The notes beneath the pieces were generated by a model. That model did no database searches, was not told the origin of the DNA, and saw nothing but the letters and a program-made list of their open reading frames with translations. A DNA stretch of 64,000 nucleotides from CAVSKL01 sp963728475 [NCBI: Candidatus Eiseniibacteriota bacterium] (lineage in GTDB: Bacteria > Eisenbacteria > RBG-16-71-46 > JABDJR01), in contig CAVSKL010000003.1 of the NCBI GenBank assembly GCA_963728475.1, forward strand, positions 682,001-746,000, written 5' to 3'. The translations under genes were made by a program, and so were the position numbers. Positions 1 through 8,054 of the stretch are shown here, piece by piece (within the stretch, counting starts at the first letter, position 1; every line of letters begins with the position of its first letter).

Positions 1-101
1 ACCGGAAGGCGGGCTTCCGCGAGGTGGGTCCGATCGTCACCCCCGACGGTCCGGCGGTGCTCATGGTGCTCGACCGCGCCGCGTTCGAAGGGCCGGGTTA
101 G
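1..101 (+). CDS. C-terminal end of a GNAT-type acetyltransferase (partial)
   Basis: An open frame runs in from the left edge and stops with TAG at 99-101. The visible 32 residues contain GFREVGP followed by a beta strand, LMVLDRA. This resembles the last strands of GNAT N-acetyltransferases, where an 'AGF..VG' turn precedes the closing strand. Everything upstream, including the acetyl-CoA site, lies outside the window, so substrate and start are unknown. Assignment rests on a short tail and is tentative. Confidence 0.4.
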   Translation, partial: RKAGFREVGPIVTPDGPAVLMVLDRAAFEGPG

Positions 102-430
102 GTTAGGGACCGCGTCGTTGGGGCGGCGACCTGCAAGTCTCTCGCCGCGTGGCGCCGAAGGGATGCCGAAAGACGAGGCAAAGGCCCGCGCAGATGCGGC
201 AGTTCCGACACAGGTGCGCCAAGCTTGGAAGGCACCTGCCGCGCGCGGTGTGCCGAGCCCCTCGGCGTGTTTCCGAATTGTCCTTGAATCAGGTCGCCCA
301 AGGGACTATAAGTGAGGGCGTTACGTTGCGCCGCCGGGGGGCGAACTCACCCACATCTGAGCCCTCCCTCAACTTGGAGACCACCTCGCCGCGGCCGCCG
401 TCGGTTGGCACACTCGGGAAAGAAGGTCGC
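102..430. other. non-coding leader region
   Basis: No convincing gene is present: open frames here are Arg/Pro-rich, lack the strong G/C third-position bias of neighbouring genes and match no family I know. The stretch contains one good sigma70-type promoter (284-312) directed at the secreted protein downstream. Confidence 0.5.
284..312 (+). promoter_or_regulatory. sigma70-type promoter
   Basis: TTGAAT at 284-289 and TATAAG at 307-312 are separated by exactly 17 bases, matching the -35/-10 layout. The patch is AT-rich for this genome. It would start transcription near 319, upstream of the secreted beta-helix protein. Confidence 0.5.
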
Positions 431-2377
431 ATGCGTTCCTTTTCCCGCGTGCGACGGAGCGGACGAACGGGCTTTCCCCCTCCCTGGCTCGTCACCGCCG
501 CCGCATCTTGTTGCAGGCTGGGACAGACCTTGCGACCGGTCTCCCGCATGCCGGCGGGCATGGTCGGAGCCGCTCTCGGGGAGCGGTGCGGCCCTGAGCG
601 CCTGCGGCGCGGGCCGGGGTCCCACCGCCGCTCTTGCAGCCCTGGCGCGGAGCGACGCCTCCGCCGTTCCCCTTCCGGCGCTTCAGGGAGTGGGGCCTCC
701 CGATTCTCCGAGGAGTCGCGCGCTCGGCGGACAGGCGCCCCCGACGCACGCCCGGCGCAGGTTCCGGTAGCGCGACTTCTCAACCTATTTGGCGTAGGGA
801 TATTCCTCGTTCTGGGCGCTTCATCCTGTGGACGGGGAGCGACCAAGCCGGGCAAGCCTCTCTGCCTGGTCGAGCCCGATACCCTGGACTTCGGCCGGGT
901 GGAGATCGACAGCATGGAGATCCGGACGTTTGTCGTGCGGAACGCGGGAAGCGCCGGGGAGCCGGTCTCGGTTTCGCTGGGCTGCCCGCCTTTCGAGCTC
1001 CTGGAGGGAGGGGGGGACACCACCCTCGCCCCCGGTGAGTCCTTGGCGGTTCGGGTGGAGTTTGCACCCAGGGAGCGGGACTCGGTGCGGTGCGTGGTGG
1101 ACCTGGGGAGCATCTCCTGTGGCGGGGTGGCGCTCATCGCCAATGCCTCCCGCACCTGGCGCGTTCGACCGGACGGGACCGGCGACGCGCCCACCGTGCA
1201 GGCGGGGATCGACAGCTCGGAGGACGGTGACGTGGTGCTGGTGGGTCCGGGAACGTACTACGAGAACATCAACCTTCGGGGGAAGGCGATTCACCTCCTG
1301 GGGGAGAAGGGGCCGGAGGTGACGGTGCTGGATGGGAGCCGGGAGGACTCCACGGTGGTCATGTGTGATTCCGGGGAAGGCCAAAACACGGTCATTGAGG
1401 GGTTTACGATCACGGGTGGAAGGGGGTGGACTCCGCCGTGGGATGCCTCATCCAGGTTGGGAGGGGGGGTTGTCTGCTTTGACTCTACTCCGATCATCCG
1501 CAGCAATGTGATCCGGAACAACGAAGCTCTGGACGGACCATCCGGTGGGAACTCGAGAGGAGGGGCGATAGGCGTCGGAACCTCCGGCTCGTTCCCGCCG
1601 GTCGTGATCGAGGACAACGTGATCGCGGACAACTACTGCTCGCGAAACAGTGGCGGAATCAACATCGCCGGTCCCTGCATCATCCAGGACAACGTGATCC
1701 GGGGGAACTCGACGGGGACTGGGGACGGCGGTGGCCTGTACCTGCTCGGAGACGTTGGGAGGGTCATCATCCGACGGAACCTGATCGTTGAAAACTACGC
1801 CGCGGACCACGGGGGCGGTATCTACATCGGTACGTTTCTGGCCTCAGCCGACATGACGGAGATTTCCAAGAACGTCATTCTGCGCAATACCGCCATGGGA
1901 AGAGACGGCGGAGCCGATTGTTCCGGCGCCGGGATCTGGATCGGAGGAGGGGCACTTACAACCCAGAACACGATTGCATTCAACCATGCTGAAAACTTGG
2001 GAGTGGTCCCCGCGGGGGGCGGCTGTTGCCTCGAGAACTCAGTGCCCGGCACGTCGGTCAAGCTGACTATCTTCTATGCAAACGTGGGCGGCGGCCTGGT
2101 AGCAACGGAGGCGGCGGAAGGCGAGGAGGGAGACAACATCATCTTCGGAAACAGTTTCCCGGGCTTCTTCGTGGCGCAGGGTACACACATCAACCAGGAA
2201 GGGGACTTCCGTGTGGATCCATTGTTCTGTGACACAACCGCCACGAGCGTGGGACAGTTGCGCGAGGACTCGCCCGCCTTCGACTCAATAGGGGACGTGA
2301 TCGGAGCCTTGCCCACCCCGAGCTGCGCTGGACGCGATTCGATCCCCACTAGTGGTCCCACGGGAAGGCGGCAATAG
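431..2377 (+). CDS. exported protein with HYDIN-like Ig domain and right-handed beta-helix
   Basis: The well-supported part starts near 770: a lipoprotein-like hydrophobic segment ending in ASSC, an Ig-like domain of the HYDIN/ASPM ('choice-of-anchor') type with LDFGRVEI and VRVEFAP motifs, then a right-handed parallel beta-helix starting around 1150 (VQAGIDSSEDGDVVLV, then many GG and N-rich turns). Such proteins are surface or periplasmic adhesins or polysaccharide-binding proteins; no catalytic residues can be assigned. Start is uncertain: ATG at 431 has a fair SD (AAGAAGG) and follows a promoter, but residues before the lipobox are Arg-rich and look non-coding, and no ATG/GTG/TTG lies close to the signal-like segment. 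ATGs at 548 and 560 are alternatives. Confidence 0.65.
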   Translation: MRSFSRVRRSGRTGFPPPWLVTAAASCCRLGQTLRPVSRMPAGMVGAALGERCGPERLRRGPGSHRRSCSPGAERRLRRSPSGASGSGASRFSEESRARRTGAPDARPAQVPVARLLNLFGVGIFLVLGASSCGRGATKPGKPLCLVEPDTLDFGRVEIDSMEIRTFVVRNAGSAGEPVSVSLGCPPFELLEGGGDTTLAPGESLAVRVEFAPRERDSVRCVVDLGSISCGGVALIANASRTWRVRPDGTGDAPTVQAGIDSSEDGDVVLVGPGTYYENINLRGKAIHLLGEKGPEVTVLDGSREDSTVVMCDSGEGQNTVIEGFTITGGRGWTPPWDASSRLGGGVVCFDSTPIIRSNVIRNNEALDGPSGGNSRGGAIGVGTSGSFPPVVIEDNVIADNYCSRNSGGINIAGPCIIQDNVIRGNSTGTGDGGGLYLLGDVGRVIIRRNLIVENYAADHGGGIYIGTFLASADMTEISKNVILRNTAMGRDGGADCSGAGIWIGGGALTTQNTIAFNHAENLGVVPAGGGCCLENSVPGTSVKLTIFYANVGGGLVATEAAEGEEGDNIIFGNSFPGFFVAQGTHINQEGDFRVDPLFCDTTATSVGQLREDSPAFDSIGDVIGALPTPSCAGRDSIPTSGPTGRRQ

Positions 2378-2506
2378 GCTTTCTTGCCTCCCCTTGGCCG
2401 GGGGCAGGAAAGTAGCCATAGGGCCAAGAAGGCGGGGGCGGGGCGGTGCCACGCTGACCGGCGAGATGCACCGCCTCACGCCCCCATACCAGAGAGGAGG
2501 TTGGCG

Positions 2507-2622
2507 ATGAAAGCCACCTTGATCTCCACCCTGGTGCTGATCCCCCTGGGAGGACCCGCGACAGGGATTGTACAGGCAAACACCATTACAGTTCCATCCT
2601 ACCGAAAGACGGTCTCCCTGGC
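2507..2622 (+). pseudogene. signal-peptide fragment of the frameshifted beta-helix gene downstream
   Basis: ATG at 2507 follows a strong SD (GAGAGGAGG) and encodes a clear signal peptide (MKATLISTLVLIPLGG) followed by ANTITVPS, the usual first strand of secreted beta-helix proteins. The frame then loses sense. The continuation (PKDGLPG, then SGDTILVSD) lies one frame over. Restoring one C at about 2601-2603 joins the two. This is therefore the true 5' end of the following gene, separated by a one-base deletion or a sequencing error. Confidence 0.7.
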
Positions 2623-5277
2623 ATGCCGCTGGCAGCGTCCGGCGATACCATCCTCGTGTCGGACGCTGACGCATTCCACCCCGACAGCGCCTACGCCGAC
2701 GCTTTCACGGTGAAGTCGGGGGTCCGGGTCGTGGCCAAGAGCGGCCAGACCCCCATCATCGACGGGGGCAGCCTCCGTGCCACGGCGGTGGCCTTCGCGC
2801 CCGGCGCCTCGTCGGGTACGATCCTCCAGGGGTTCACGATCCGCGGAGGCACGGACACCGTGGTGGTGGTGAGGGGAAGCGGGACCATTCGGGACTGCAC
2901 CATCGGCGACATTTCGAGCACCATCCCGCCCTACGGCAGCGCGGGGATCCACATCGAGGGGGACGGCAGCGTCAAGCACTGCACGATCTCGATGACGAAG
3001 CACGTTAACGCCGGGATCAGAGCGCTGGGACCGATCCTGGTCGATAGCTGCACGGTCGAGACGAACAGCACGGGTGGGCCAGCCGTCGCCGTTGCCCTCG
3101 TGGAGTCCGACGGAGCACCGCTCCTGCAGGCGTCGTCGGTCAGCGGCCCCGGTGCGGGGCTAAGAGAGGCCGTCACCGGTGAAGGGACGGTCTCGCTTGA
3201 CAACGTCAACATCGGCCTCACGGGCGGGTCGGGGGTCACCGGGATTCAACATAGCGACGGGGGCCTGACGCTGAGCAATTGCGTGATCGACCTCCCCGAC
3301 GGGACGGGGATTCTGTGCGGTTGGCAGAGCGTTGCGACGACCTTGGCCATGTTCGATTGCACCATCGATGTGGACTATGGTACCGGGATTGATTGTGAGG
3401 CAGGGTCGGTAGCTGGATTCAATACCGTCGTCACCATTCACGAAGCAGACACGTACAACACCGGCATCCAGGTTGCAACGTCGAGTGGGCCGAACGTGTC
3501 GACGGTGAAGGGTGTCTTGGTCCGTGGACTGACGCACTACGGCGCCGGGGTTGACGTCTTCGACGACGGCGCGGTGATCGAGAACGTGACCGTGGATGGA
3601 TTCGAGCTGGGCTTCTACGACAGCAACCATGGCTCGGTCAAGAACACGGTTCAGAACTGCATCGCCAGCAACTACGGCAACGTGGGGTTCGACTACGTGA
3701 CGGCGGCCTACTGCATCGCCGATGGCAGCGGGTCGACCGCATACGGTGACTGCGTGACGGACGCCACGGACAAGACCGAGGACCCGCTCTACTGCGACGC
3801 CTCGGGGGGCGCGTTCACCCTGCGGGTCGACTCCTACGGGAACCCGCACAACAACGGCAGCGGCGAGGAGATCGGCGCCTACCCGGTGGCCTGCATGTAC
3901 GGGACGCTGGTCCGGGACGCGGACTACGAGGAGGGCGGCACGCTGGACTTCCCCGGCGATCTCACGGTGCCCTCCGGGAAGACCCTCACCCTGGGGGCGG
4001 CGACCACGGTGAAGGCGGGGCCGGGGGATAGCCAGGACGGCGGGGCGGATACCACCCTGACCGAACTCGTCGTGGACGGGACCCTGGACGTGACGGGGAC
4101 CTCCGCAGACGGGGTCACCTTCGACTCGGGGGCGTCGCCCAGAGGCGAAGGGGACTGGTACGGCCTCTACGCCGGGGACGGGTCCACCATGAACCTGGCC
4201 TACGCGACGGTGAAGTACGCGGAGACGGGGGCAGCTTACGACGACGCGGACGGAGGGATCGTGCGCCACTGCACGTTCTCCAACAACGAGAACCTGGACC
4301 TCGTGGTCGGCGTCTACTCCAGCTCGTCGGTCGAGGTCGACACCTGCACGGTGGACGTGGGAGGCGGGAGCGGCATCCAGCTCACCAACGACGGGAGCGG
4401 AGTAAACCTCATCGGGAACTCCGTTTACGGAGGTTTCTCCAGCGTCCGGGGGATCTACGGCCTCCTGGACTCGGGGACCGGCACCGCAAGCGGTAACTCG
4501 GTGAGCGGCTTCGTGTTCGGCTCCGCCATCGGGATCCACTCGGGCGGGATGACGTTCGTCAAGAACAACGTCTCCGGGTCCAAGTACGGGTTCGAGGTGA
4601 CCGGGGGGACGGCGGTCCTGGGCGACACCACCGACTCGGGGAGCGACAACCTGGCCCACGGGAACACCGACGGCCTGTACTGCACCGGGGCCGGGGTGGC
4701 GCCCACGGTGCGGGAGTCCCAGTTCTACTCGAACAGCGTGGGGGTGCTGGCCCGGAGCAGCGCCTCGCCGGACCTGGGGAACAGCGCGCACCACGGCTAC
4801 AACTCGTTCTACAGCAACACGAGCTACTGCGTGCGAAACACCACGTCGGGAACGGCGGTGGACGCGCTCGGGGACTGGTGGGGGAGCTGCAGCGCGCCGA
4901 CCTGCACGAGCGGGCCGGTGCTGACGTTGCTGTGGCTCTGCAGCCAGCCCGCGAGCGTGGAGGAGCCGATCGCCCAGGTGGGCGACGGCCGGCCCGGGTT
5001 CCGGGTGATGGGCGCGGCCCCCAATCCCACGGCGGGAGCGGGACGGATCCTCTTCCACCTGGACGGCGCCCCGTCGCGGGTGGAGGCCCAGGTGTTCGAC
5101 GTGGCCGGGCGGCTGGTGCGGTCGCTGGGCCCCGAGGAGTTCCCGGCCGGGGATCAGGCCCTGACCTGGGACGGCCGGGACCGCTCCGGCCGGCCGGTGG
5201 GCGAAGGCCTCTACTTCGTCCGGGTCCAGGCGGGGTCGGAGCCCGCCGCCACCACCAAGATCCTGGTCGTCCGGTAG
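2623..5277 (+). CDS. secreted right-handed beta-helix protein with FlgD-like C-terminal domain
   Basis: The 884-residue body is a long parallel beta-helix made of repeated short strands and turns (for example GTILQGFTIRGG, IRDCTIGD, VIENVTVDG). The last ~80 residues form a FlgD-like/T9SS-type domain starting PNPTAGAG, with VFDVAGRLVRSL, TWDGRDRSG and GLYFVRVQ. The C-terminal domain is the kind used for export or anchoring in FCB bacteria. The internal ATG at 2623 is probably not the real start: the signal peptide is encoded at 2507 in another frame (see the separate entry). The protein lies 17 bases before a DNRLRE-type secreted protein, so the two probably share a transcript. No enzymatic motif is seen. 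Confidence 0.8.
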   Translation: MPLAASGDTILVSDADAFHPDSAYADAFTVKSGVRVVAKSGQTPIIDGGSLRATAVAFAPGASSGTILQGFTIRGGTDTVVVVRGSGTIRDCTIGDISSTIPPYGSAGIHIEGDGSVKHCTISMTKHVNAGIRALGPILVDSCTVETNSTGGPAVAVALVESDGAPLLQASSVSGPGAGLREAVTGEGTVSLDNVNIGLTGGSGVTGIQHSDGGLTLSNCVIDLPDGTGILCGWQSVATTLAMFDCTIDVDYGTGIDCEAGSVAGFNTVVTIHEADTYNTGIQVATSSGPNVSTVKGVLVRGLTHYGAGVDVFDDGAVIENVTVDGFELGFYDSNHGSVKNTVQNCIASNYGNVGFDYVTAAYCIADGSGSTAYGDCVTDATDKTEDPLYCDASGGAFTLRVDSYGNPHNNGSGEEIGAYPVACMYGTLVRDADYEEGGTLDFPGDLTVPSGKTLTLGAATTVKAGPGDSQDGGADTTLTELVVDGTLDVTGTSADGVTFDSGASPRGEGDWYGLYAGDGSTMNLAYATVKYAETGAAYDDADGGIVRHCTFSNNENLDLVVGVYSSSSVEVDTCTVDVGGGSGIQLTNDGSGVNLIGNSVYGGFSSVRGIYGLLDSGTGTASGNSVSGFVFGSAIGIHSGGMTFVKNNVSGSKYGFEVTGGTAVLGDTTDSGSDNLAHGNTDGLYCTGAGVAPTVRESQFYSNSVGVLARSSASPDLGNSAHHGYNSFYSNTSYCVRNTTSGTAVDALGDWWGSCSAPTCTSGPVLTLLWLCSQPASVEEPIAQVGDGRPGFRVMGAAPNPTAGAGRILFHLDGAPSRVEAQVFDVAGRLVRSLGPEEFPAGDQALTWDGRDRSGRPVGEGLYFVRVQAGSEPAATTKILVVR

Positions 5278-5294
5278 GAAAGGAGTTGGGTGTC

Positions 5295-5837
5295 ATGAAG
5301 TCGCGCAAGATGAGCTTGCTGTTGGTGATGGCGGCGGCGGCGCTCTGCCTCCCCCGCCTTGGTGAGGCCAAGGTGCTGACCCTGAGCCCGGCCCAGGTGG
5401 CCGCGCTCCCGGCCGACTCGCTCCGGCAGGCGCGGGCGGCGGTCCAGTTCGACGTCTCCGCGCTTCCGGATGCGGCGAAGATCCGGATCGACTCGGCGGT
5501 CTTCCAGTGCCCGGTGCCCGAGGCGTCCTCGCGCGAGGAGACCGGGTTTCAGGTGTTCCCGCTCGAGAACGCGTGGTCGGTGAACGCGGTGGGCGCGGGG
5601 AGCTATCCCCAGGCGTCCGCCACCGAGGCCACGGCGTGGGCGATCACGCCGCTGGACTACGAGCGGGAGGGAGGGGGGTTCCTTCGCCTCTTCCTGGACG
5701 ACCTGGTCCAGGGGTGGGCGAAAGGGACGACCGCCAACCACGGCTTCGTCATCGTCACGGACCTGTCGTCCACCGGGCTGGTCAACACGCTCAGCGCCGG
5801 CACGCTCACCATCCGCTGGGTCTACAAGGAACGGTAG
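5295..5837 (+). CDS. secreted DNRLRE-type beta-sandwich protein
   Basis: 180 residues, starting with a signal peptide (MKSRKMSLLLVMAAAALCLP...GEA). The mature part has strand pairs ending in WAITPLDYE, LVQGWAKGTTANHGFVI and LTIRWVYKER, the pattern of DNRLRE/'disaggregatase-related' carbohydrate-binding-like domains, which often accompany secreted beta-helix proteins. AAGGAG lies about ten bases before the ATG. It follows the beta-helix gene by 17 bases and probably forms a small operon with it. Function is not known; an accessory surface-binding role is inferred. Confidence 0.7.
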   Translation: MKSRKMSLLLVMAAAALCLPRLGEAKVLTLSPAQVAALPADSLRQARAAVQFDVSALPDAAKIRIDSAVFQCPVPEASSREETGFQVFPLENAWSVNAVGAGSYPQASATEATAWAITPLDYEREGGGFLRLFLDDLVQGWAKGTTANHGFVIVTDLSSTGLVNTLSAGTLTIRWVYKER

Positions 5838-5843
5838 GCACAT

Positions 5844-5871
5844 GGCCGGGGCCCAGGCGCGGGCCCCGGCC
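5844..5871 (+). terminator. strong GC hairpin after secreted-protein operon
   Basis: An 11-bp perfect stem (GGCCGGGGCCC with GGGCCCCGGCC) encloses a six-base loop just seven bases past the stop codon of the DNRLRE protein. No T-run follows, so it is a terminator-like hairpin or transcript-end stabiliser rather than a textbook intrinsic terminator. Confidence 0.5.
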
Positions 5872-5971
5872 GCCCCCGCAATCCCGTTGCAATCATAGGG
5901 TTCCAGGCCGCCCGGAGAGGTGCGCAGCCTGGCCTCTCCCACCGGCATCCTTTGTGCCCACTCGGCTAGTT

Positions 5972-6022
5972 AGCGCTCGCGCCGGGTCAGCGCTCGCGCC
6001 GGGTCAGCGCTTGCGCCGGGCC
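5972..6022. repeat. three tandem 17-bp units
   Basis: The unit AGCGCTCGCGCCGGGTC occurs twice identically (5972-5988, 5989-6005) and a third time with two changes (6006-6022). The array straddles the stop codon of the tag gene, so copy-number changes would alter that protein's tail or 3' end. Confidence 0.75.
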
Positions 6023-6609
6023 GGCCGCGCCTTCTGCACCTCGCTCCAGCGGAAGCAACCGGTCAGGTGGTCGTTGACCATCCCGGTGGCCTGCATGAAC
6101 GCGTAGACGATGGTGGGGCCCACGAACTTGAACCCGCGGGCGGCCAGCGCCTTGCTCATGGCCTCGGACTCCGGGGAGCGGGCGGGGAGATCGGCGGTGG
6201 AGCGCCGGTTGTGGACGATGGGGGCGCCGCCCACGAACGACCACAGGAAGCCGGAAAAGCTCCCGAGGTCCTCGCGCAGGGCCAGATAGGCCTTGGCGTT
6301 GGCCACCGAGGCCTCGACCTTCTGGCGGTTGCGCACGATCCCGGGGTCGGCGAGGAGGCGCTCCCGCCGGGCCTTCCGGTAGCGCGCGATGCGTTCGGGG
6401 TCGAACCCGTCGAAGGCGCGGCGGAAGTTCTCGCGCTTGCGGAGGATGGTGATCCAGGAGAGCCCGGCCTGGAATCCGTCGAGGAGGAGCTTCTCGAAGA
6501 GCGCGCGGTCGTCGCGCTCGGGCACCCCCCACTCCCGGTCGTGGTAGCTCAGGTACAGGGGATCGGTGCCGGGCCACTCGCAGCGGGTCCTGCCGTCGGC
6601 GTGCTTCAT
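6004..6609 (-). CDS. tag: DNA-3-methyladenine glycosylase I
   Basis: Base-excision repair enzyme that removes 3-methyladenine from alkylated DNA. The 201-residue protein has the family layout: [12 protein letters not shown] with the N-terminal zinc Cys10, YHDREWG with zinc His23, the helix [16 protein letters not shown] with the catalytic-pocket Glu, and C-terminal VNDHLTGCF carrying the remaining His and Cys zinc ligands. The ATG at 6609 is chosen because it is the family start; ten extra upstream residues are unlikely. It sits seven bases behind the short-chain dehydrogenase and is probably co-transcribed with it. The last residues fall in a 17-bp tandem repeat. Identification is secure. 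Confidence 0.93.
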   Translation of the reverse strand: MKHADGRTRCEWPGTDPLYLSYHDREWGVPERDDRALFEKLLLDGFQAGLSWITILRKRENFRRAFDGFDPERIARYRKARRERLLADPGIVRNRQKVEASVANAKAYLALREDLGSFSGFLWSFVGGAPIVHNRRSTADLPARSPESEAMSKALAARGFKFVGPTIVYAFMQATGMVNDHLTGCFRWSEVQKARPARRKR

Positions 6610-6616
6610 GACGCTC

Positions 6617-7381
6617 CTATCGTCTCCACCGGTAGGCACCCTCCACCGGGAGGGTCACCCCCGAGATGTGGCCGGCCGCGTCCGAGGCGAGGAACGCCAC
6701 CGCCCAGGCCACGTCCTCGACGGTGGCCGGCTTGCCCAGGGGGATGGAGCGGACGAGCGCCCGCCCCGCCTCGGTGGCCAGCTCGTCCTTCACCATCGCG
6801 GTGAGGGTCCATCCCGGCGCCACCGAGTTCACGGTGATCCGGTGCGGACCCAGCTCCACCGCCAGCGACCGGGTGAGCCCGTCCAACCCCGCCTTGCTCG
6901 CCGCGTACACGGAGTGGAGGGGCTCGCCCAGGATCGAGGCGGTGGAGGAGACGTTGATGATCCGCCCCGCCCGCGACGACTTCAACAGGGGGACCGCCTC
7001 CCGGCAGAGCGCGATCGCCGATTTCAGGTTGGCGGCGAGGGTGCGTTCCACGAACCCGGGTTCGTTCTCCTCCGCCGAGGCCCCTTCCCAGATCCCCGCG
7101 TTGTTGACCAGGACGTCCAGCCCGCCGAACCGCTCCCGCGCCGCCGCCACCAGGCGCCGGGCGGTCTTGGGATCGGCGAGGTCGCCCCAGGCGGCCTCGG
7201 CGGAGAGGCCGTGGGCCCGGAGGGCGGCCGCGGCCGCGCGGGCCGCGGTCTCGTCCCGCCCTCCCGCCGCCACCACGTTTGCGCCGGCCCGGGCCAGGAA
7301 CAGGGCGGCGGCCCGGCCGATGCCGCGCGACGCCCCGGTCACCAACGCGGTCCGCCCGCTCAGGTCGATTTCCAACGGCAT
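6617..7381 (-). CDS. short-chain dehydrogenase/reductase (SDR)
   Basis: Classical NAD(P)-dependent SDR of 254 residues. It has the glycine motif TGASRGIG (residues 15-22), NNAG, the catalytic Ser in INVSSTAS, the YAASK catalytic Tyr/Lys pair, and the PGW turn after the active site. GAGGAG lies upstream of the ATG at 7381. The gene is divergent from the microcompartment operon and shares its 130-base control region, and precedes tag. Substrate cannot be read from the sequence; by family it resembles 3-oxoacyl-ACP reductase or sugar/alcohol dehydrogenases. Because the BMC locus has no alcohol dehydrogenase of its own, a role in NAD(H) recycling for that pathway is possible but unproven. Confidence 0.85.
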   Translation of the reverse strand: MPLEIDLSGRTALVTGASRGIGRAAALFLARAGANVVAAGGRDETAARAAAAALRAHGLSAEAAWGDLADPKTARRLVAAARERFGGLDVLVNNAGIWEGASAEENEPGFVERTLAANLKSAIALCREAVPLLKSSRAGRIINVSSTASILGEPLHSVYAASKAGLDGLTRSLAVELGPHRITVNSVAPGWTLTAMVKDELATEAGRALVRSIPLGKPATVEDVAWAVAFLASDAAGHISGVTLPVEGAYRWRR

Positions 7382-7511
7382 GATGCACTCCTCGACGCTC
7401 GGCCGCGGGCCCGCAGGGGCAAGACCGCGCTTCGCGTGGACGCTCGGGGGACCTTGGTGTATCATCGCGGGCCAAGTTGCCGCAACCGGCATTGCGATGG
7501 GAGGACTGGGT
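7382..7511. promoter_or_regulatory. divergent promoter region of BMC operon and SDR
   Basis: This 130-base gap separates the minus-strand SDR from the plus-strand BMC operon. On the plus strand TGGACG (7437-7442) and TATCAT (7460-7465) are 17 bases apart, giving a plausible promoter with a start near 7472. GGAGG at 7500-7504 is the ribosome site for rpiB. No clear operator palindrome is seen, and no regulator gene is adjacent. Confidence 0.4.
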
Positions 7512-8054
7512 TTGCGCGACCAGGACATGGAAAGCCTCGTGCGCTCGGTGGTGGAGCGGGTGGTGGACGCCGCCGCCGGCCCCGGCGGGGGAGGGTCGCG
7601 CCGGGTGGCGGTGGGAGCCGACCACGGCGGGTTCGCCCTCAAGGAGGAGATCAAGCGGTTGCTCCCTTCCCTGGGCTGGGAGCCGGTGGACTGCGGCACC
7701 CACTCCGTCGAGGCGGTGGATTATCCGGACTACGCGGCGGCGGTGGCCCGCGAGGTGGCCGGCGGCGCCTGCGTCTTCGGCATCATGGTGGACGGGGCCG
7801 GGATCGGCTCCGCCATGGCCGCCAACAAGGTTCCCGGAGCGCGGGCCGCGCTCTGCTACGACCTCTCCACCGCCCGGAACGCCCGCGAACACAACGACGC
7901 CAACGTCCTCACCCTGGGGGCGGGGCTGATCGGAGCCGTGCTCGCCCGCGACATCGTGAAGACCTTCCTCTCCACCGGCTGCACCGAGGAGCGGCACCGG
8001 CGGCGGGTGGCCAAGATCGACGCCCTGGACGGCGCCGCCGCGAGGATCCGGTGA
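7512..8054 (+). CDS. rpiB: BMC-associated RpiB/LacAB-family sugar-phosphate isomerase
   Basis: Member of the RpiB/LacAB fold, normally interconverting ribose-5-P and ribulose-5-P. Visible are the DHGGF phosphate/ring-opening loop, AANKVPG, the REHNDANVL motif and the C-terminal RHRRRV arginines. Two features are unusual. First, the residue aligned with the catalytic cysteine (CGTGIG in E. coli RpiB) is Asp (VDGAGIG, Asp94). Second, an N-terminal extension contains an amphipathic helix ([16 protein letters not shown]) followed by a Gly-rich linker, which looks like an encapsulation peptide. Start: TTG at 7512 is placed 7 bases after GGAGG; ATG at 7497 or 7527 are alternatives with poor ribosome sites. 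First gene of the BMC operon; its stop overlaps the deoC start (GTGA). Confidence 0.85.
   Translation: MRDQDMESLVRSVVERVVDAAAGPGGGGSRRVAVGADHGGFALKEEIKRLLPSLGWEPVDCGTHSVEAVDYPDYAAAVAREVAGGACVFGIMVDGAGIGSAMAANKVPGARAALCYDLSTARNAREHNDANVLTLGAGLIGAVLARDIVKTFLSTGCTEERHRRRVAKIDALDGAAARIR

Noticed and set aside
3197-3209. TTGACAACGTCAA palindrome resembling the 28113 site
   Set aside because: Lies within the beta-helix coding region and has a different spacer; treated as chance.
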